Notes: generated by a model from the letters alone, not told the origin. A DNA stretch of 64,000 nucleotides from JACCZX01 sp963710675 (GCA_963710675.1 CAVQBE010000017.1:248001-312000); one strand, 5' to 3'. Positions 36,831 through 47,155 are shown, counted from the first letter of the stretch. Program-made: numbers and translations.

Positions 36831-37252
36831 GCAGCATTCGCCGACTTCGCGCTGACGCATCAGGGGACTTCGCTTGGGAGGGTGTCGATCGTCTTCGGTA
36901 CAAGGACGAAGGCAGCGCACCGTTCAAGGACATTACGCGTCAGGTTCTGTTTTCACAGCCGGACCAGACGTGTGAGCTGCGATACTTCGAGATTGCCCCG
37001 GGCGGATATTCAACACTCGAGCAGCATCAGCACACGCACGCGGTGTTGATTCTGCGCGGCAACGGCACGGTCCGCATCGGCACCGAAGTTCAACCGATCG
37101 ATGAGCACGACCTAGTGACGGTCGATCCACTGACGTGGCACCAGTTCCACGCCGCGCCAAACAGCGCGCTCGGCTTCCTTTGCCTCGTTAGCAAAGAGCG
37201 CGACAAGCCGATGCTGCCCACTGAGCAACAGTTGAAAGAGTTGAAACGCTAG
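36827..37252 (+). CDS. Cupin protein, candidate methylthioxylulose-5-phosphate methylsulfurylase
   Basis: A 141-residue single-domain cupin with EQHQHTHAVLILRGNGTVRI as its first motif (metal-binding His pair plus a third His) and DPLTWHQFHAAPNSALGF as its second. The Glu of the classical first motif is not evident. It is intact and its ATG overlaps the RLP stop. In R. rubrum a cupin next to the RLP releases methanethiol from methylthioxylulose-5-phosphate to give DXP for isoprenoids; here that role is inferred from the RLP coupling and the presence of mtnA. Another cupin function is possible. Cytosolic, no signal. Confidence 0.7.
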   Translation: MSSIRRLRADASGDFAWEGVDRLRYKDEGSAPFKDITRQVLFSQPDQTCELRYFEIAPGGYSTLEQHQHTHAVLILRGNGTVRIGTEVQPIDEHDLVTVDPLTWHQFHAAPNSALGFLCLVSKERDKPMLPTEQQLKELKR

Positions 37253-37267
37253 GGCAATCGAGAAATC

Positions 37268-37768
37268 ATGCTGAACACGCGCGGCGTCGTATGCGTTCTT
37301 TCGCTGACGTTGGTCATGTCGGCGGCCGCCGACACCGTGTACAAGGCGGTCGGCCCGGACGGCGAAATAACTTATAGCGACAAGCCGCCGGGCGATCGCG
37401 CACGTACCAACACACTCGAGTTTCGCAACCTGCCTTCGAGTCCGCTGCCTGCCCACGTGCTGCGCTTTCGAGAACAATTGGAGAAAAGCGCAGAGGGTCG
37501 AATCAATGCGGCGCGCGCCACGCGCGCAAGCGACGCGGTGCTATTTACTGCGAGCTGGTGCGGTCATTGCAAACGCGCAAAGACGCATCTGGCCGCAGCG
37601 CAAATTAGTTACGTTGAGTACGACATTGAGAATGCCGACGGCATGCGCGCTTTCATCAACGCTGGTGGCAGTGGCGGGGTACCGTTGCTGGTCGCCGGTG
37701 ACCGACGTATTCAAGGTTATTCAGCGCCTGCCTACGATCGCCTGACCGCGGCTATTCGGCCGCGTTAG
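37268..37768 (+). CDS. Exported DUF4124-glutaredoxin fusion protein
   Basis: 166 residues with a signal peptide (VVCVLSLTLVMSAAA), then a DUF4124 domain (DTVYKAVGPDGEITYSDKPP) and a C-terminal thioredoxin-fold glutaredoxin domain with active site ASWCGHCKRAKTHL. The glutaredoxin cis-Pro lies in SGGVPLLVAGD and the GY motif in IQGYSAPAYDRL. The active site sits in the periplasm, so it is probably a redox helper rather than a partner of the cytosolic cupin. It lies 15 bp after the cupin and may share its transcript. Confidence 0.85.
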   Translation: MLNTRGVVCVLSLTLVMSAAADTVYKAVGPDGEITYSDKPPGDRARTNTLEFRNLPSSPLPAHVLRFREQLEKSAEGRINAARATRASDAVLFTASWCGHCKRAKTHLAAAQISYVEYDIENADGMRAFINAGGSGGVPLLVAGDRRIQGYSAPAYDRLTAAIRPR

Positions 37769-37781
37769 AACTCGAACACCA

Positions 37782-38675
37782 TTACGACATCGGGTTTGCC
37801 GGTGGAGCGGGGTCCGGCGGCAGCGGAATGAACTCGTCGTGATCGAGATCCGGCAGCTTCATACGACCGGCGCGCCAGTCAGCTTTGGCCTGCTCGATTC
37901 GTTCCTTCGACGACGACACAAAGTTCCATTCGATGTATCGCTCGCCGATCGGTTCGCCCCCGAGGATCATCAGCACCGCGTCGGTATTGGCCACGGCGAG
38001 CGCGTCAGTGGCCGGCGCAAATACCAACATCTGTCCACTGCTGAAATCGCGCCCGTCGACATTGACGCTGCCTGCGACGACAAAAGCCGCGCGTTCCGTG
38101 TATTCGCTCGGCAGCGCAAATGCCACGCCTTGATTAAGCCTGACGTGGGCGTAGAACATCGGTGAGTGCGTCGCGGCCTCCGCTCGCACGCCGTTCAATT
38201 CACCGGCGACCAAGCGAAGCCACGTGCCTGGCTCGTCACTCGTAGGCAGAGCGTCGCCCGCGTAATTGGCAAAGCCAGGGGCGGTCTCTTCGTCCTCCCG
38301 CGGCAGCGCCACCCACGCTTGTATGCCGTGCATCGGCCCGCCCTCGGCACGGGCGCGCTCAAACCGCTCGGAGTGCGTAATTCCACGCCCAGCAACCATC
38401 CAGTTAACTTCGCCAGGCCGAACCGCCTGCTCGGAGCCGACGCTGTCGCGATGCATTATTTCGCCGTCGAACAAATAAGTGACCGTCGATAAACCGATGT
38501 GCGGATGCGGCCGGACGTCCACCGTGCGCGGAATGCCGCGCGCAAATTGCGCGGGGCCGAAGTGATCAAAAAAAATAAACGGACCGACCATGCGCTGTTT
38601 TGCAAACGGCAGTACACGTCCTACCTCGAATCCGCCCAGATCCCTACGGCGTTGTTCAATCACTAATTGCAGCAT
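37782..38675 (-). CDS. Pirin family protein
   Basis: An intact bicupin of 297 residues. The N-terminal half carries VRPHPHIGLSTVTYLFDGEI with the metal-binding His residues and GRGITHSERFERARAEGGP. FALPSEYTERAAFVVAGSV marks the second cupin. Bacterial pirins include quercetinase-like dioxygenases and regulators of pyruvate metabolism; the exact role here is unknown. It is convergent with the glutaredoxin-fusion gene (13 bp apart), with no obvious terminator between. Confidence 0.9.
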   Translation of the reverse strand: MLQLVIEQRRRDLGGFEVGRVLPFAKQRMVGPFIFFDHFGPAQFARGIPRTVDVRPHPHIGLSTVTYLFDGEIMHRDSVGSEQAVRPGEVNWMVAGRGITHSERFERARAEGGPMHGIQAWVALPREDEETAPGFANYAGDALPTSDEPGTWLRLVAGELNGVRAEAATHSPMFYAHVRLNQGVAFALPSEYTERAAFVVAGSVNVDGRDFSSGQMLVFAPATDALAVANTDAVLMILGGEPIGERYIEWNFVSSSKERIEQAKADWRAGRMKLPDLDHDEFIPLPPDPAPPANPMS

Positions 38676-38723
38676 GATTAACCTGTTCGTTTACCCTGTC
38701 ACACCATTGCACCTGCACCCACT

Positions 38724-39660
38724 ATGCCTGACGCACCGTTTTATATCGTGCTGAACTCCAGCTCGGGCCATAGCGACACCGATAAGACATCCGACGCGAT
38801 CTCGAAGGTGCTTGAGCGCCGCTGGCCGTGTGCATGAAGTGTTGAAAGTCGAGGATCCCGGGCGACTGCAAGACGTTGCAGCCGAAGCAGTAGAAAAGGC
38901 GCAGCGCAACAGTGGCATTGTGGTCGCCGCGGGCGGCGATGGCACGCTCAATGCCGTCGCTCAGATCGCGTTGGAAAGTGACAGCAAGTTTGGTGTGATT
39001 CCGCAGGGGACGTTCAACTACTTCGGCCGCACGCATGGCATCTCTTCCGATGCCGCGGAGGCCGCCCGCGGTTTGTTGTCTGCACGCGTGCAGCCGGTTC
39101 AGGTCGGCCTGGTCAACGGCAACGTTTTCCTGGTCAATGCAAGCCTCGGTCTCTATCCGCAGTCATTGGAGGACCGAGAAGAGCAAAAGCAGCGTCATGG
39201 ACGCCACCGTCTGGTGGCGGCGTGGGCAGGGTTGGTGACAATATTTCGCGACTATCAACCGATGCTGATCAAACTCGAGCACGAAGGGCGCACGCATGAG
39301 CTGAGGACTCTCACTCTGTTCGTCGGCAACAATCGGCTACAGCTTGAGCAGATCGGCATCGATGAATCCGATGCGCTTGAGGACGGCAAGCTGGCCGCGA
39401 TCGTGCTGGCTCCGGTATCCACCTCGACACTGCTCGGGCTGGTCGCACGCGGAGCGATGGGTAAGCTCGGCGAGGCGCGAGGTGTTCGACACTTTTCCTT
39501 CACAAGTATCACGGTCAAACCGTCAAGCCGCGCGGTGGGTCGCATAAAGATAGCCACTGACGGCGAAACCAAATGGATGCGTACACCGATTGAATTTACG
39601 GTCGCGCCGAAGCAGTTGCTGCTGATGAAGCCGATCGACGCAGTCCCGGAAGAGGCGTAA
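38724..39660 (+). CDS. Diacylglycerol kinase family lipid kinase
   Basis: About 310 residues. The N-terminus YIVLNSSSGHSDTDKTSDAI matches the DAGK/YegS catalytic domain, and the glycine-rich ATP site is GGDGTLNAVAQIALESD. FGVIPQGTFNYFGRTHGI follows and the C-terminal half continues to FTVAPKQLLLMKPID. One indel near 38815 shifts the early frame. It phosphorylates lipids such as diacylglycerol or sphingoid bases; which one cannot be told. Its stop and the ATG of the metallophosphoesterase overlap by one base, so they are co-translated. Confidence 0.87.
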
Positions 39661-40583
39661 TGACGACATTGCTGCAAGTTTCGGACGCGCACTTTGGGAC
39701 CGAGCAGCCACCGGTGGTGGAGGCGCTGCTGCAACTGGCCAGCGCAGAGCTTCCTGACCTAGTGGTGATGTCGGGCGATATCACGCAGCGCGCACGTCGT
39801 CATCAGTTCGCCGCCGCCCGCAGCTTTGTGGATCAGCTGAAACCTGCTGCGCTTTTGACGATTCCCGGCAATCACGACATTCCGCTGTTCAATGTCGCCT
39901 TGCGCGCGTTCGCGCCCTACGCAAACTACTCGCGCGCTTTCGGAGACAACCTCGAGCCGGAATTCGAATCGCAGCAATTGCTCGTCATTGGCGTCAACAC
40001 CACGCGGCCGCGCCGGCACAAGGATGGCGAGCTGTCTACGCAACAAATTCAGCGCGTGACCGAGCGCCTACAGCGCGCAGCGGCATCGCAGCTGCGCATC
40101 ATCGTCGTGCATCAGCCGGTGCTCGCCATTCGCAAGAGCGACGAGAACAACTTGCTCGATGGCCATCGACAGGCCGTTCCGGCGTGGGCTGCCGCCGGCG
40201 GGGACATCATCATGGGTGGACATATACATTTGCCCTACGTCCGTTCGTTGCGCACAACTTTCGGCGATTTGTCGCGCGACATTTGGACCGTACAGGCCGG
40301 CACGGCCCTTTCGTCGCGCATCCGCGAAGGAATTACCAACTCGGTGAACTTGATTCGCTGCAATGGAGACCAATCGCCACGCCGCTGTGAGGTAGAGCGC
40401 TGGGATTACGTACCCACGTTAAGCCGCTTCGAGCGGCACTCGAGCCAGCAGCTGACGTTCGAGTCTGGCGTGATTCGTCATCGTTCGGCGGCTCCCGTAC
40501 TTCGATATGTCATCGAAGCCACCCGGCGCCATACGCTTGCCAGCCATGGCTGCTGCTCGCGCGGCAGTCCCGCAGGCCGATAA
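39660..40583 (+). CDS. Metallophosphoesterase (calcineurin-like)
   Basis: An intact protein of 307 residues with the metal motifs of the calcineurin-like superfamily: LLQVSDAHFG, VVMSGDITQRARRHQF, TIPGNHDIPLF and the histidines of VVHQPV and GGHIHLPYV. It follows the lipid kinase in the same operon, the familiar kinase-phosphodiesterase pair of many proteobacterial genomes. The C-terminal 70 residues overlap the end of the convergent methyltransferase gene by 74 bp, so an indel near the end may have lengthened it. Confidence 0.85.
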   Translation: MTTLLQVSDAHFGTEQPPVVEALLQLASAELPDLVVMSGDITQRARRHQFAAARSFVDQLKPAALLTIPGNHDIPLFNVALRAFAPYANYSRAFGDNLEPEFESQQLLVIGVNTTRPRRHKDGELSTQQIQRVTERLQRAAASQLRIIVVHQPVLAIRKSDENNLLDGHRQAVPAWAAAGGDIIMGGHIHLPYVRSLRTTFGDLSRDIWTVQAGTALSSRIREGITNSVNLIRCNGDQSPRRCEVERWDYVPTLSRFERHSSQQLTFESGVIRHRSAAPVLRYVIEATRRHTLASHGCCSRGSPAGR

Positions 40584-41140
40584 TAGTGCTCGAGCTCCGT
40601 AAAGCCGGCGCCGTCATGAAGCGTCGCCACGTATCGAGATCGTGATAAGCGCTGTACCGCCCACGATTCCAGCCTTCCTCATTGGTGCCGCGCGGGTTCG
40701 AGCTGAAGAGCACTCCACCCGGTTTCAGTGTCGCGTGCAGCTGGCCAAGCACACGGGGCAGGTGCGCAGACGGAACGTGCTGACAGCGACGCGTTGGCGA
40801 ACACACCATCGAACACGCGCATCCGGAAGCTCGAGCTCCAGAAAATCCTGCAGCCAACTTCGCAGCCAGTCTCGCGCGCGCCATCTCGACAAAGCGTTCT
40901 GCGCCCTCCAGTCCGATCGGAACGTGGCCCCGCGCAACGAACGCCTTCAGATCACGTCCCGGCCCACAACCGAAATCAAGAATAGTGAATGGCGGCGTCG
41001 CCTTCGATGTGACGCAGCAGCGCGTCGATGTTCTGGCTGACATCATGATCGCGCGTGCCCTCGCGAAAGCCGCTCGGCGCTCTGGTTGTAATGCCGCCAG
41101 CGTTCGCGCGCGTAATCGATTGCCAGTCGGATGAATTCAC
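40510..41140 (-). CDS. Class I SAM-dependent methyltransferase (frameshifted)
   Basis: About 210 residues. The SAM site reads ILDFGCGPGRDLKAFVARGH with ERFVEMARARLA after it. HVPSAHLPRVLGQLHATLKP and GGVLFSSNPRGTNEEGWN follow, then RYSAYHDLDTWRRFM; corrected, the end is RPAGLPREQQPWLASVW. Shifts occur near 41070, 40980, 40800 and 40610. This is a well-spread small methyltransferase family of proteobacteria whose substrate is unknown. The start is uncertain; a GTG at 41140 is proposed. Confidence 0.82.
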
Positions 41141-41277
41141 TTGCAACGGTCCCAATCTCCACGTTTCGGCGTGCCAGAGCGTAAGCCAACTCACCGACAT
41201 AGGGGCACTGCACGCCCCGGTCGCGCGACAACACCGCAGTAACATCCGTCTCTGCCTATGGCTCGGCACATAACGAC

Positions 41278-43939
41278 GTGTCTGAACAGTCTGCAGTCAC
41301 CTTTCTTTTTACGGATATCGAGGGCAGCACCCGTCTCTGGGAGCAGGAGCCCGAGCGGATGCCGCTGGTGATGGCGCGTCATGACGCCATCTCGGGGCCG
41401 ACGGTCGAGCGCCATCGCGGAACGATCGTGAAGATGACCGGCGACGGCGTGCACGCCGCGTTCGACCGCCCGCTCGATGCGCTGATCGCCACTATGGAAA
41501 TTCAGCAGCAGCTTTCAAAACCACAGGCCGCAGACGGCTTGCCGTTACCGCTGCGCTGCGGACTGCATGCGGGAATCGACGAGCGGCGTGACGGCGACTT
41601 CTATGGCCGTGCGGTCAATCGCGCGGCACGGATCATGTGCGCGGCGCACGGCGGCCAGATGCTGATGTCGAAGGCGGTGGCCGACCAAGTCGGCGGGATC
41701 TGCCCGATGGCGCAGTCGCTGCGCGATCTGGGAACCGTGCGATTACGTGACCTGTCCGGTCCCGAGCACATCTATCAATTGCTGCACCCACACCTGCGCG
41801 CCGATTTCCCGGCGCTGCGCTCACTGGAGGGCACGCCGAACAATCTGACACAACAACTCAACTCGTTCGTCGGCCGAGAACGCGAGCTCACCGAGATCAA
41901 GCAGATGCTCGCGTCGAACCGGTTGGTGACGCTGCTCGGCATGGGCGGCATCGGCAAGTCGCGACTGTCGATGCAGCTGGCTGCGGAGGTCCTGGACGAC
42001 TTTCCGGACGGGGTGTGGTTCGTCGAGTTGGCCGCGCTGACCGACCCGAGCTCTGGTTGCCGCAGGCAGTCGCGTCGGTGCTCGGCGTCAAGGAGGAAGC
42101 CGGCCGGCCGGTCATCGACGCGCTGACCAAGTACGTGCGGGACGTGCAAGTACTGATCATTCTCGATAATTGCGAGCAGGTCGTGCGCGGCTGCGCGGAC
42201 CTGGCGAAGCGGCTGTTGCAGGCCGGAGCGCAGGTGAAGATCCTGACGTCCAGTCGCGACTATCTGCAGGTCGCCGGCGAAACGGTTTATCACGTGCCGA
42301 CGCTTGTCGGTTCCCGATGCGCAACGGCGATCGACGTTGAAACCTGATTCAACACGAGGCCGTGCGTCTGTTCGTCGATCGTGCGTCGGCTGCGCGGCGG
42401 GGCTTCGGCCTGAATGAGCAAGAACGCGACTGCGGTCGTCGACATCTGTCGTCGCCTCGATGGCATTCCGCTGGCGATCGAGCTTGCTGCGGCCCGCGTG
42501 CGCGCGCTGACGGTCGAAACGATCGCGGCCCGACTGAACGATCGCTTCCGCTTGCTCGTGACCGGCGATCAAACGGTGTTGCCGCGTCAACGCACGTTGC
42601 GCGCGTTGATCGACTGGAGCTACGACCTTCTGACGGACGCTGGAGCGCACTCTGTTTCAGCGCCTGTCTGTATTCGCAGGCGGCTGGACACTCGAAGCGG
42701 CCGAGGCAGTGTGCGCCGACGAAGCGGCTGGCCGAGAACAGACGTGCTTGATCTTCTGACTGCACTTGGTCGAAAAGTCGCTCGTGGTGCTTGAGGTGAA
42801 TGGGAGCGTTACCGGATGCTCGGATACGGTGCGTCACTACGCGCAGGAGAAGCTGGATGAGAGGCGAGAGAGGCCGCGCGCAGCTCGGCACCTCGAGTTT
42901 TCCTCGCACTGGCCGAGAGAGGCGCGGCCGGAATTAGCCGGCGCCGAACAAGGGAAATGGCTGGAGCGCCTTGATCTGATCACGAAAATCTGCTTGTCGG
43001 CACATGCGTTGTGCGAACAGCAGTCAACGCGGGCGAAGTCGGACTGCGGCTTGGTTCACGCACTGCGTCCTACTGGATAAACCGCGGTTTGCTCAATTTG
43101 GGCCTCGAGATAAGACTGGAAGTCATCGCCCGTCCCGGTGTGCAAAACCGAGAGGGCGAGGTGTCGAGCGCTGTGCGGTGCCGGACAAATGCTTTTCTTT
43201 ATGGGGCGCGACAAGGAAGCGCGAGGATACTTGGAAGAGAGCCTGGCGATTGCCGCGAGAAAATGATGACACAATTGGATCGCCGCCGTACTGCAGCCTC
43301 TCGGCATGGCATGCGCTCGGGGAGGGAGACACGTCGCAGGCGCGACAATACTTGGAAGAGGCCGTGACGCTCGCGCGCCAGCATGGGGAACAAGCGACAA
43401 TTGGCGGCGGCGCTAAACGCTTTGGCACAGCTTCATCGGGCCGAGAGGCATATTAGAGAAAGCACAGACACTTTATGAGGACGTAGTTCGTTATCTAGGG
43501 AATTGGGTGACCGACGAATATTGCGGTCGGCCTTCTAAACCTCGCGATGGTGTCGATCGCAGCGAGTCCGGCGCGAGCCCGCAGCGAAATCTTGCTGGAG
43601 GTGCTATGCGATCGCGGCAGAGACGGGCTCAAGCCGGCCGGTCAAAGCGCGTTGGAAGTGTCGGCTGGCCTTCGCGCGCTGAATGAATGTGGCAAGCAGG
43701 CCGCACGATTCTTTGGTGCAGCCGAAACCCAGGCAGAGAAAACTGGATTGCGCCGGGACGCCGTCGACGAGGCTTTTCTCGCGCCGCTGATATCAGCGGC
43801 ACGAGAAGCGTACCACCGGACGCACCTTCGCAGAAGCGGAGGCGGAGGGCCGTACTTCTCAGTTATGAGGACGCCAATCGCTGAGGCGCGATACGTGCTC
43901 GAGAAAGACCCACAGGTAGAACCGATCACTCATTCATGA
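41278..43939 (+). CDS. Class III nucleotidyl cyclase-ATPase-TPR regulatory protein (many frameshifts)
   Basis: The N-terminal 170 residues are intact: class III cyclase fold with FLFTDIEGSTRLWEQEPERM, the catalytic TGDGVHAAF, and DGDFYGRAVNRAARIM. An STAND-type ATPase follows, with Walker A LLGMGGIGKSRLS, ILDNCEQV and LDGIPLAIELAAARVRAL. TPR-like sequence comes after that, ending with SALEVSAGLRAL and ARFFGAAETQAEKTGLRRDA, typical of these large predicted ATPases. At least ten shifts lie between 42045 and 43880, far denser than in neighbours, so true decay is possible as well as sequence error. Such proteins are thought to be signal-dependent regulators; no DNA-binding domain is visible. It starts with GTG. 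Confidence 0.82.
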
Positions 43940-43953
43940 TGAAGGGATCCGCA

Positions 43954-44335
43954 CTACTGGCTTCTGCGCGCCCTCCACCAGCTGATGGTGTAGCTGTACT
44001 TACCCGGCTTTGTATGGCGGTTGAAGCACGCAAAACTCCACTGCCACCCTCCACCGTCGCGGTGCTGGGCACTGAATCTCGTCCTCGGCTCGATCGACGG
44101 TCGATGCCGTTCTCGCGCAAGGTCGGAATTTCGAGTCCTTCGGCAGTTGCCAAACGATCATCACATTGCGCTCATCTGGCAGGAAGTAACGAGCGGCTCT
44201 TGATTGACAGCGATGCAACCATCACGAACGTGACCTGCGGGCGGCTGCGCTCCTCCAGGCGGACGGAATTTCGCGAAAGTGCGCGCAGCCCTAAGTAGCA
44301 GGACGCAATGCAGCGAAAAGGCGCGATCTTTTCAT
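43954..44335 (-). CDS. Small exported protein of an uncharacterised family (frameshifted)
   Basis: An ATG with a strong CCGGAGGAG site starts MKRSRLFAALRPAT. After several shifts the family-like blocks NVMIVWQLPKDSKF, RENGID, DRAEDEIQCP and GGGWQWSFACFNRHTKPGKY appear, followed by SYTISWWRARRSQ and a stop. The pattern (I-x-W-x-L-P, one Cys before and one after a W-rich strand, a final G-K-Y-x-Y-x-I strand) resembles a small beta-sandwich family with one disulfide found in environmental proteobacteria. The function is unknown. No certain signal peptide; the shift obscures it. Confidence 0.5.
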
Positions 44336-44418
44336 TTTTCTCCTCCGGTTCGAAACTCGGCGCCAATCTTAACGCTGCAAACGTGCACCACCACCGATTA
44401 TTCACGCGCGAAAAATCT

Positions 44419-44446
44419 TTGACTTGCACGACCTCGCCCGTATATT
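44419..44446 (+). promoter_or_regulatory. Sigma-70 type promoter of a mini-gene
   Basis: TTGACT (44419-44424), a 16-bp spacer and TATATT (44441-44446) form the best sigma-70 promoter seen in the window. Transcription would start near 44453, about 35 bp before the SD and ATG of the following small gene. Confidence 0.7.
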
Positions 44447-44487
44447 TCGCCTCCCGGCGCTAAGCCGGTTACGTGGAGAAGCTTGAG

Positions 44488-44655
44488 ATGTTCAACCAAT
44501 GCAGCCGAAATCCAACTCTGTCGCGAATGTCGTTCGCGGCAGCGGGCGTGGCGCGTGCGATGTCGACCCTTGGCATCACGACGTTCCGCGCCGGGCAAAC
44601 GCTGTTTGGCGCGTCCGTGCTGAAGATTGACCCGAGTGGAGGTTCTGGCGCTTAG
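44488..44655 (+). CDS. Small 55-residue protein, own promoter and terminator
   Basis: The ATG is preceded by GGAG at a good distance. The protein begins MFNQCSRNPTLSRMSFAAAG and has no known domain; the middle has mild hydrophobic character (ALSTL-like segments), not a clear signal. It lies precisely between a strong promoter and a strong terminator, so the transcript is about 260 nt. It could be a peptide or a small RNA with a chance ORF; I favour the peptide because of the SD. Confidence 0.55.
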   Translation: MFNQCSRNPTLSRMSFAAAGVARAMSTLGITTFRAGQTLFGASVLKIDPSGGSGA

Positions 44656-44675
44656 CTGAACCCGAATTGGCAATC

Positions 44676-44716
44676 AAAAGCCCGGATCGCGTGAACGCCT
44701 CCGGGCTTTTTGTTTT
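44676..44716 (+). terminator. Strong intrinsic terminator
   Basis: An 11-bp perfect stem AAAAGCCCGGA/TCCGGGCTTTT with an internal smaller GCG/CGC pair in the loop is followed by TTTGTTTTG. It ends the mini-gene transcript 21 bp after its stop. Confidence 0.88.
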
Positions 44717-44745
44717 GGGCAGTGCTAACGCAGAGGAGTGGTGTC

Positions 44746-44877
44746 ATGAAACGCAAAGATCGATTCGCGTCGAAAGACAGCTTCTTCTACGCCTTGGTCA
44801 TCCTCGCCACGCTCGTCGTAACGAGGTATGGATTCTTGGTCGAGCTTGTCGAGCAAACCGGTGTATTCCGAGCTTAG
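44746..44877 (+). CDS. Very small membrane protein, 43 residues
   Basis: An ATG with AGAGGAG 8 bp upstream opens a frame that encodes a basic start (MKRKDRFASKDSFF), one hydrophobic segment (YALVILATLVVTRYGFLVEL) and a short tail. It sits 30 bp after a strong terminator and must have its own promoter within the terminator-ATG region. The strong SD and the single membrane helix support a real small gene. The function is unknown. Confidence 0.5.
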   Translation: MKRKDRFASKDSFFYALVILATLVVTRYGFLVELVEQTGVFRA

Positions 44878-44993
44878 GGCGTGCGAGCGCTCGGAGACGA
44901 GTAAGAAGAAGCAAATGTCAGTCGCGTACCGACCGGCAATGTGCGAGCAACCGCTGCACGGCGCCGGTCGGGACACGGCTTACCTTGCACTGG

Positions 44994-45194
44994 TTAAGAC
45001 ATGATCAAAGAAGCTGCCGGGCCGGTGATGCTGTTCTTCAGCAACTCGCGTCGTTGCTTGTTCGCGTGCGGATCGAATCCGAAACGCTTCCATGTCGCTG
45101 CGATATCGGTGGCGGCGGCTGGTATGTAGTTGAAACGAAGGTCGAGCAATCGTGTGGCGGGACTCGGAATACGTTCGGCGTGTCTCATGGTCAT
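44994..45194 (-). CDS. Small uncharacterised protein, about 66 residues
   Basis: Two closely spaced ATGs (45194 and 45188) lie behind an ACGAGG site. The protein has RLLDLRFNYIPAAATDIAAT and WKRFGFDPHANKQRRELLKN, an amphipathic, mostly helical part, and no signal peptide. No domain recognised. It is intact and isolated between the mini-genes and rtcB. Frequent charged residues make it look like real coding sequence. Confidence 0.5.
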   Translation of the reverse strand: MTMRHAERIPSPATRLLDLRFNYIPAAATDIAATWKRFGFDPHANKQRRELLKNSITGPAASLIMS

Positions 45195-45385
45195 CCTCGT
45201 TTGTTTTCAGTGAATCAGATCGTGACGAACGCTCGCAACAAATCCATTTCGGTAAGCCGGCGGTTTCTTACGTTTGAAACAGTCGGCGCACCTGCGAGCC
45301 ATTCACTGGCCACAAGGTAAGTCGAACCCAGCAAACACGCCGCCGACGGTTCGGCCTCTGCGCTACTGAATATTCACAGCAAGGC
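45195..45385. other. Intergenic region between a small gene and rtcB
   Basis: I find no convincing gene or terminator here. It contains the end region of rtcB (minus) and the upstream region of the small minus-strand gene. Confidence 0.3.
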
Positions 45386-46606
<1,221 letters not shown>

Positions 46607-46822
46607 TCGAAAAGTGTAGACATCCGGCACCGGCGAGCCACTCCGCGAATGCCCGGTTTGGAAGCAGGGGGCCTGCGGTGTCTTTGCGACGCCCAAGTCT
46701 GTAACCCAACCGGACTTGAAATCGTCTAATCAGATTTGAAAGTGTGGGGCGCTCACCAGAAGTCAAGCGCTGGTCTGAGCTTGCCGAGATCAAGACACAT
46801 CGGCCGCGACCGATGCGGAAAG
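46607..46822. other. Intergenic region upstream of rtcB
   Basis: 216 bp without a gene between rtcB and the small exported protein gene; it must contain the rtcB promoter. No inverted repeat or strong promoter was noted. Confidence 0.35.
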
Positions 46823-47155
46823 TTACAACCCGTGCTTGATGTGGCCCTGACGCCAGGTGAAAACGTCAAGCTCAATGGCGCCGCGATCACCGTCGGCAAA
46901 CGCCATGAAAACAAGCGTGCTATCCGCGCGCCAACAGCCCTCGACTGTTTGACCCGGCAGACCGTTAGGCAGCAGATAGGTATAAACCGCGCGCTTTAAG
47001 CCTTCCGGGCAGGTCGGGCCTCGCTCGTCGTAAAGGTCTATTCGGTCGCCGTGCGTGCCGGTCGCGATCGGTTCCTCGGCCCAGGCACTTGCGGCGCTGC
47101 CCGCGAGAATTACGCCCACCAGCAGAGCCTTGCACAGATATTTGTCGTATCGCAT
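46823..47155 (-). CDS. Small exported protein of unknown function
   Basis: About 110 residues from an ATG with GGGAGG upstream. A signal peptide (ALLVGVILAGSAASAWA) is followed by a compact mature part with two Cys (GPTCPEGLKRAVYTYLLPNG, TVEGCWRADSTLVFMAFADG) that could form a disulfide. Intact. Resembles small hypothetical periplasmic proteins of betaproteobacteria; no function can be given. Confidence 0.75.
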   Translation of the reverse strand: MRYDKYLCKALLVGVILAGSAASAWAEEPIATGTHGDRIDLYDERGPTCPEGLKRAVYTYLLPNGLPGQTVEGCWRADSTLVFMAFADGDRGAIELDVFTWRQGHIKHGL

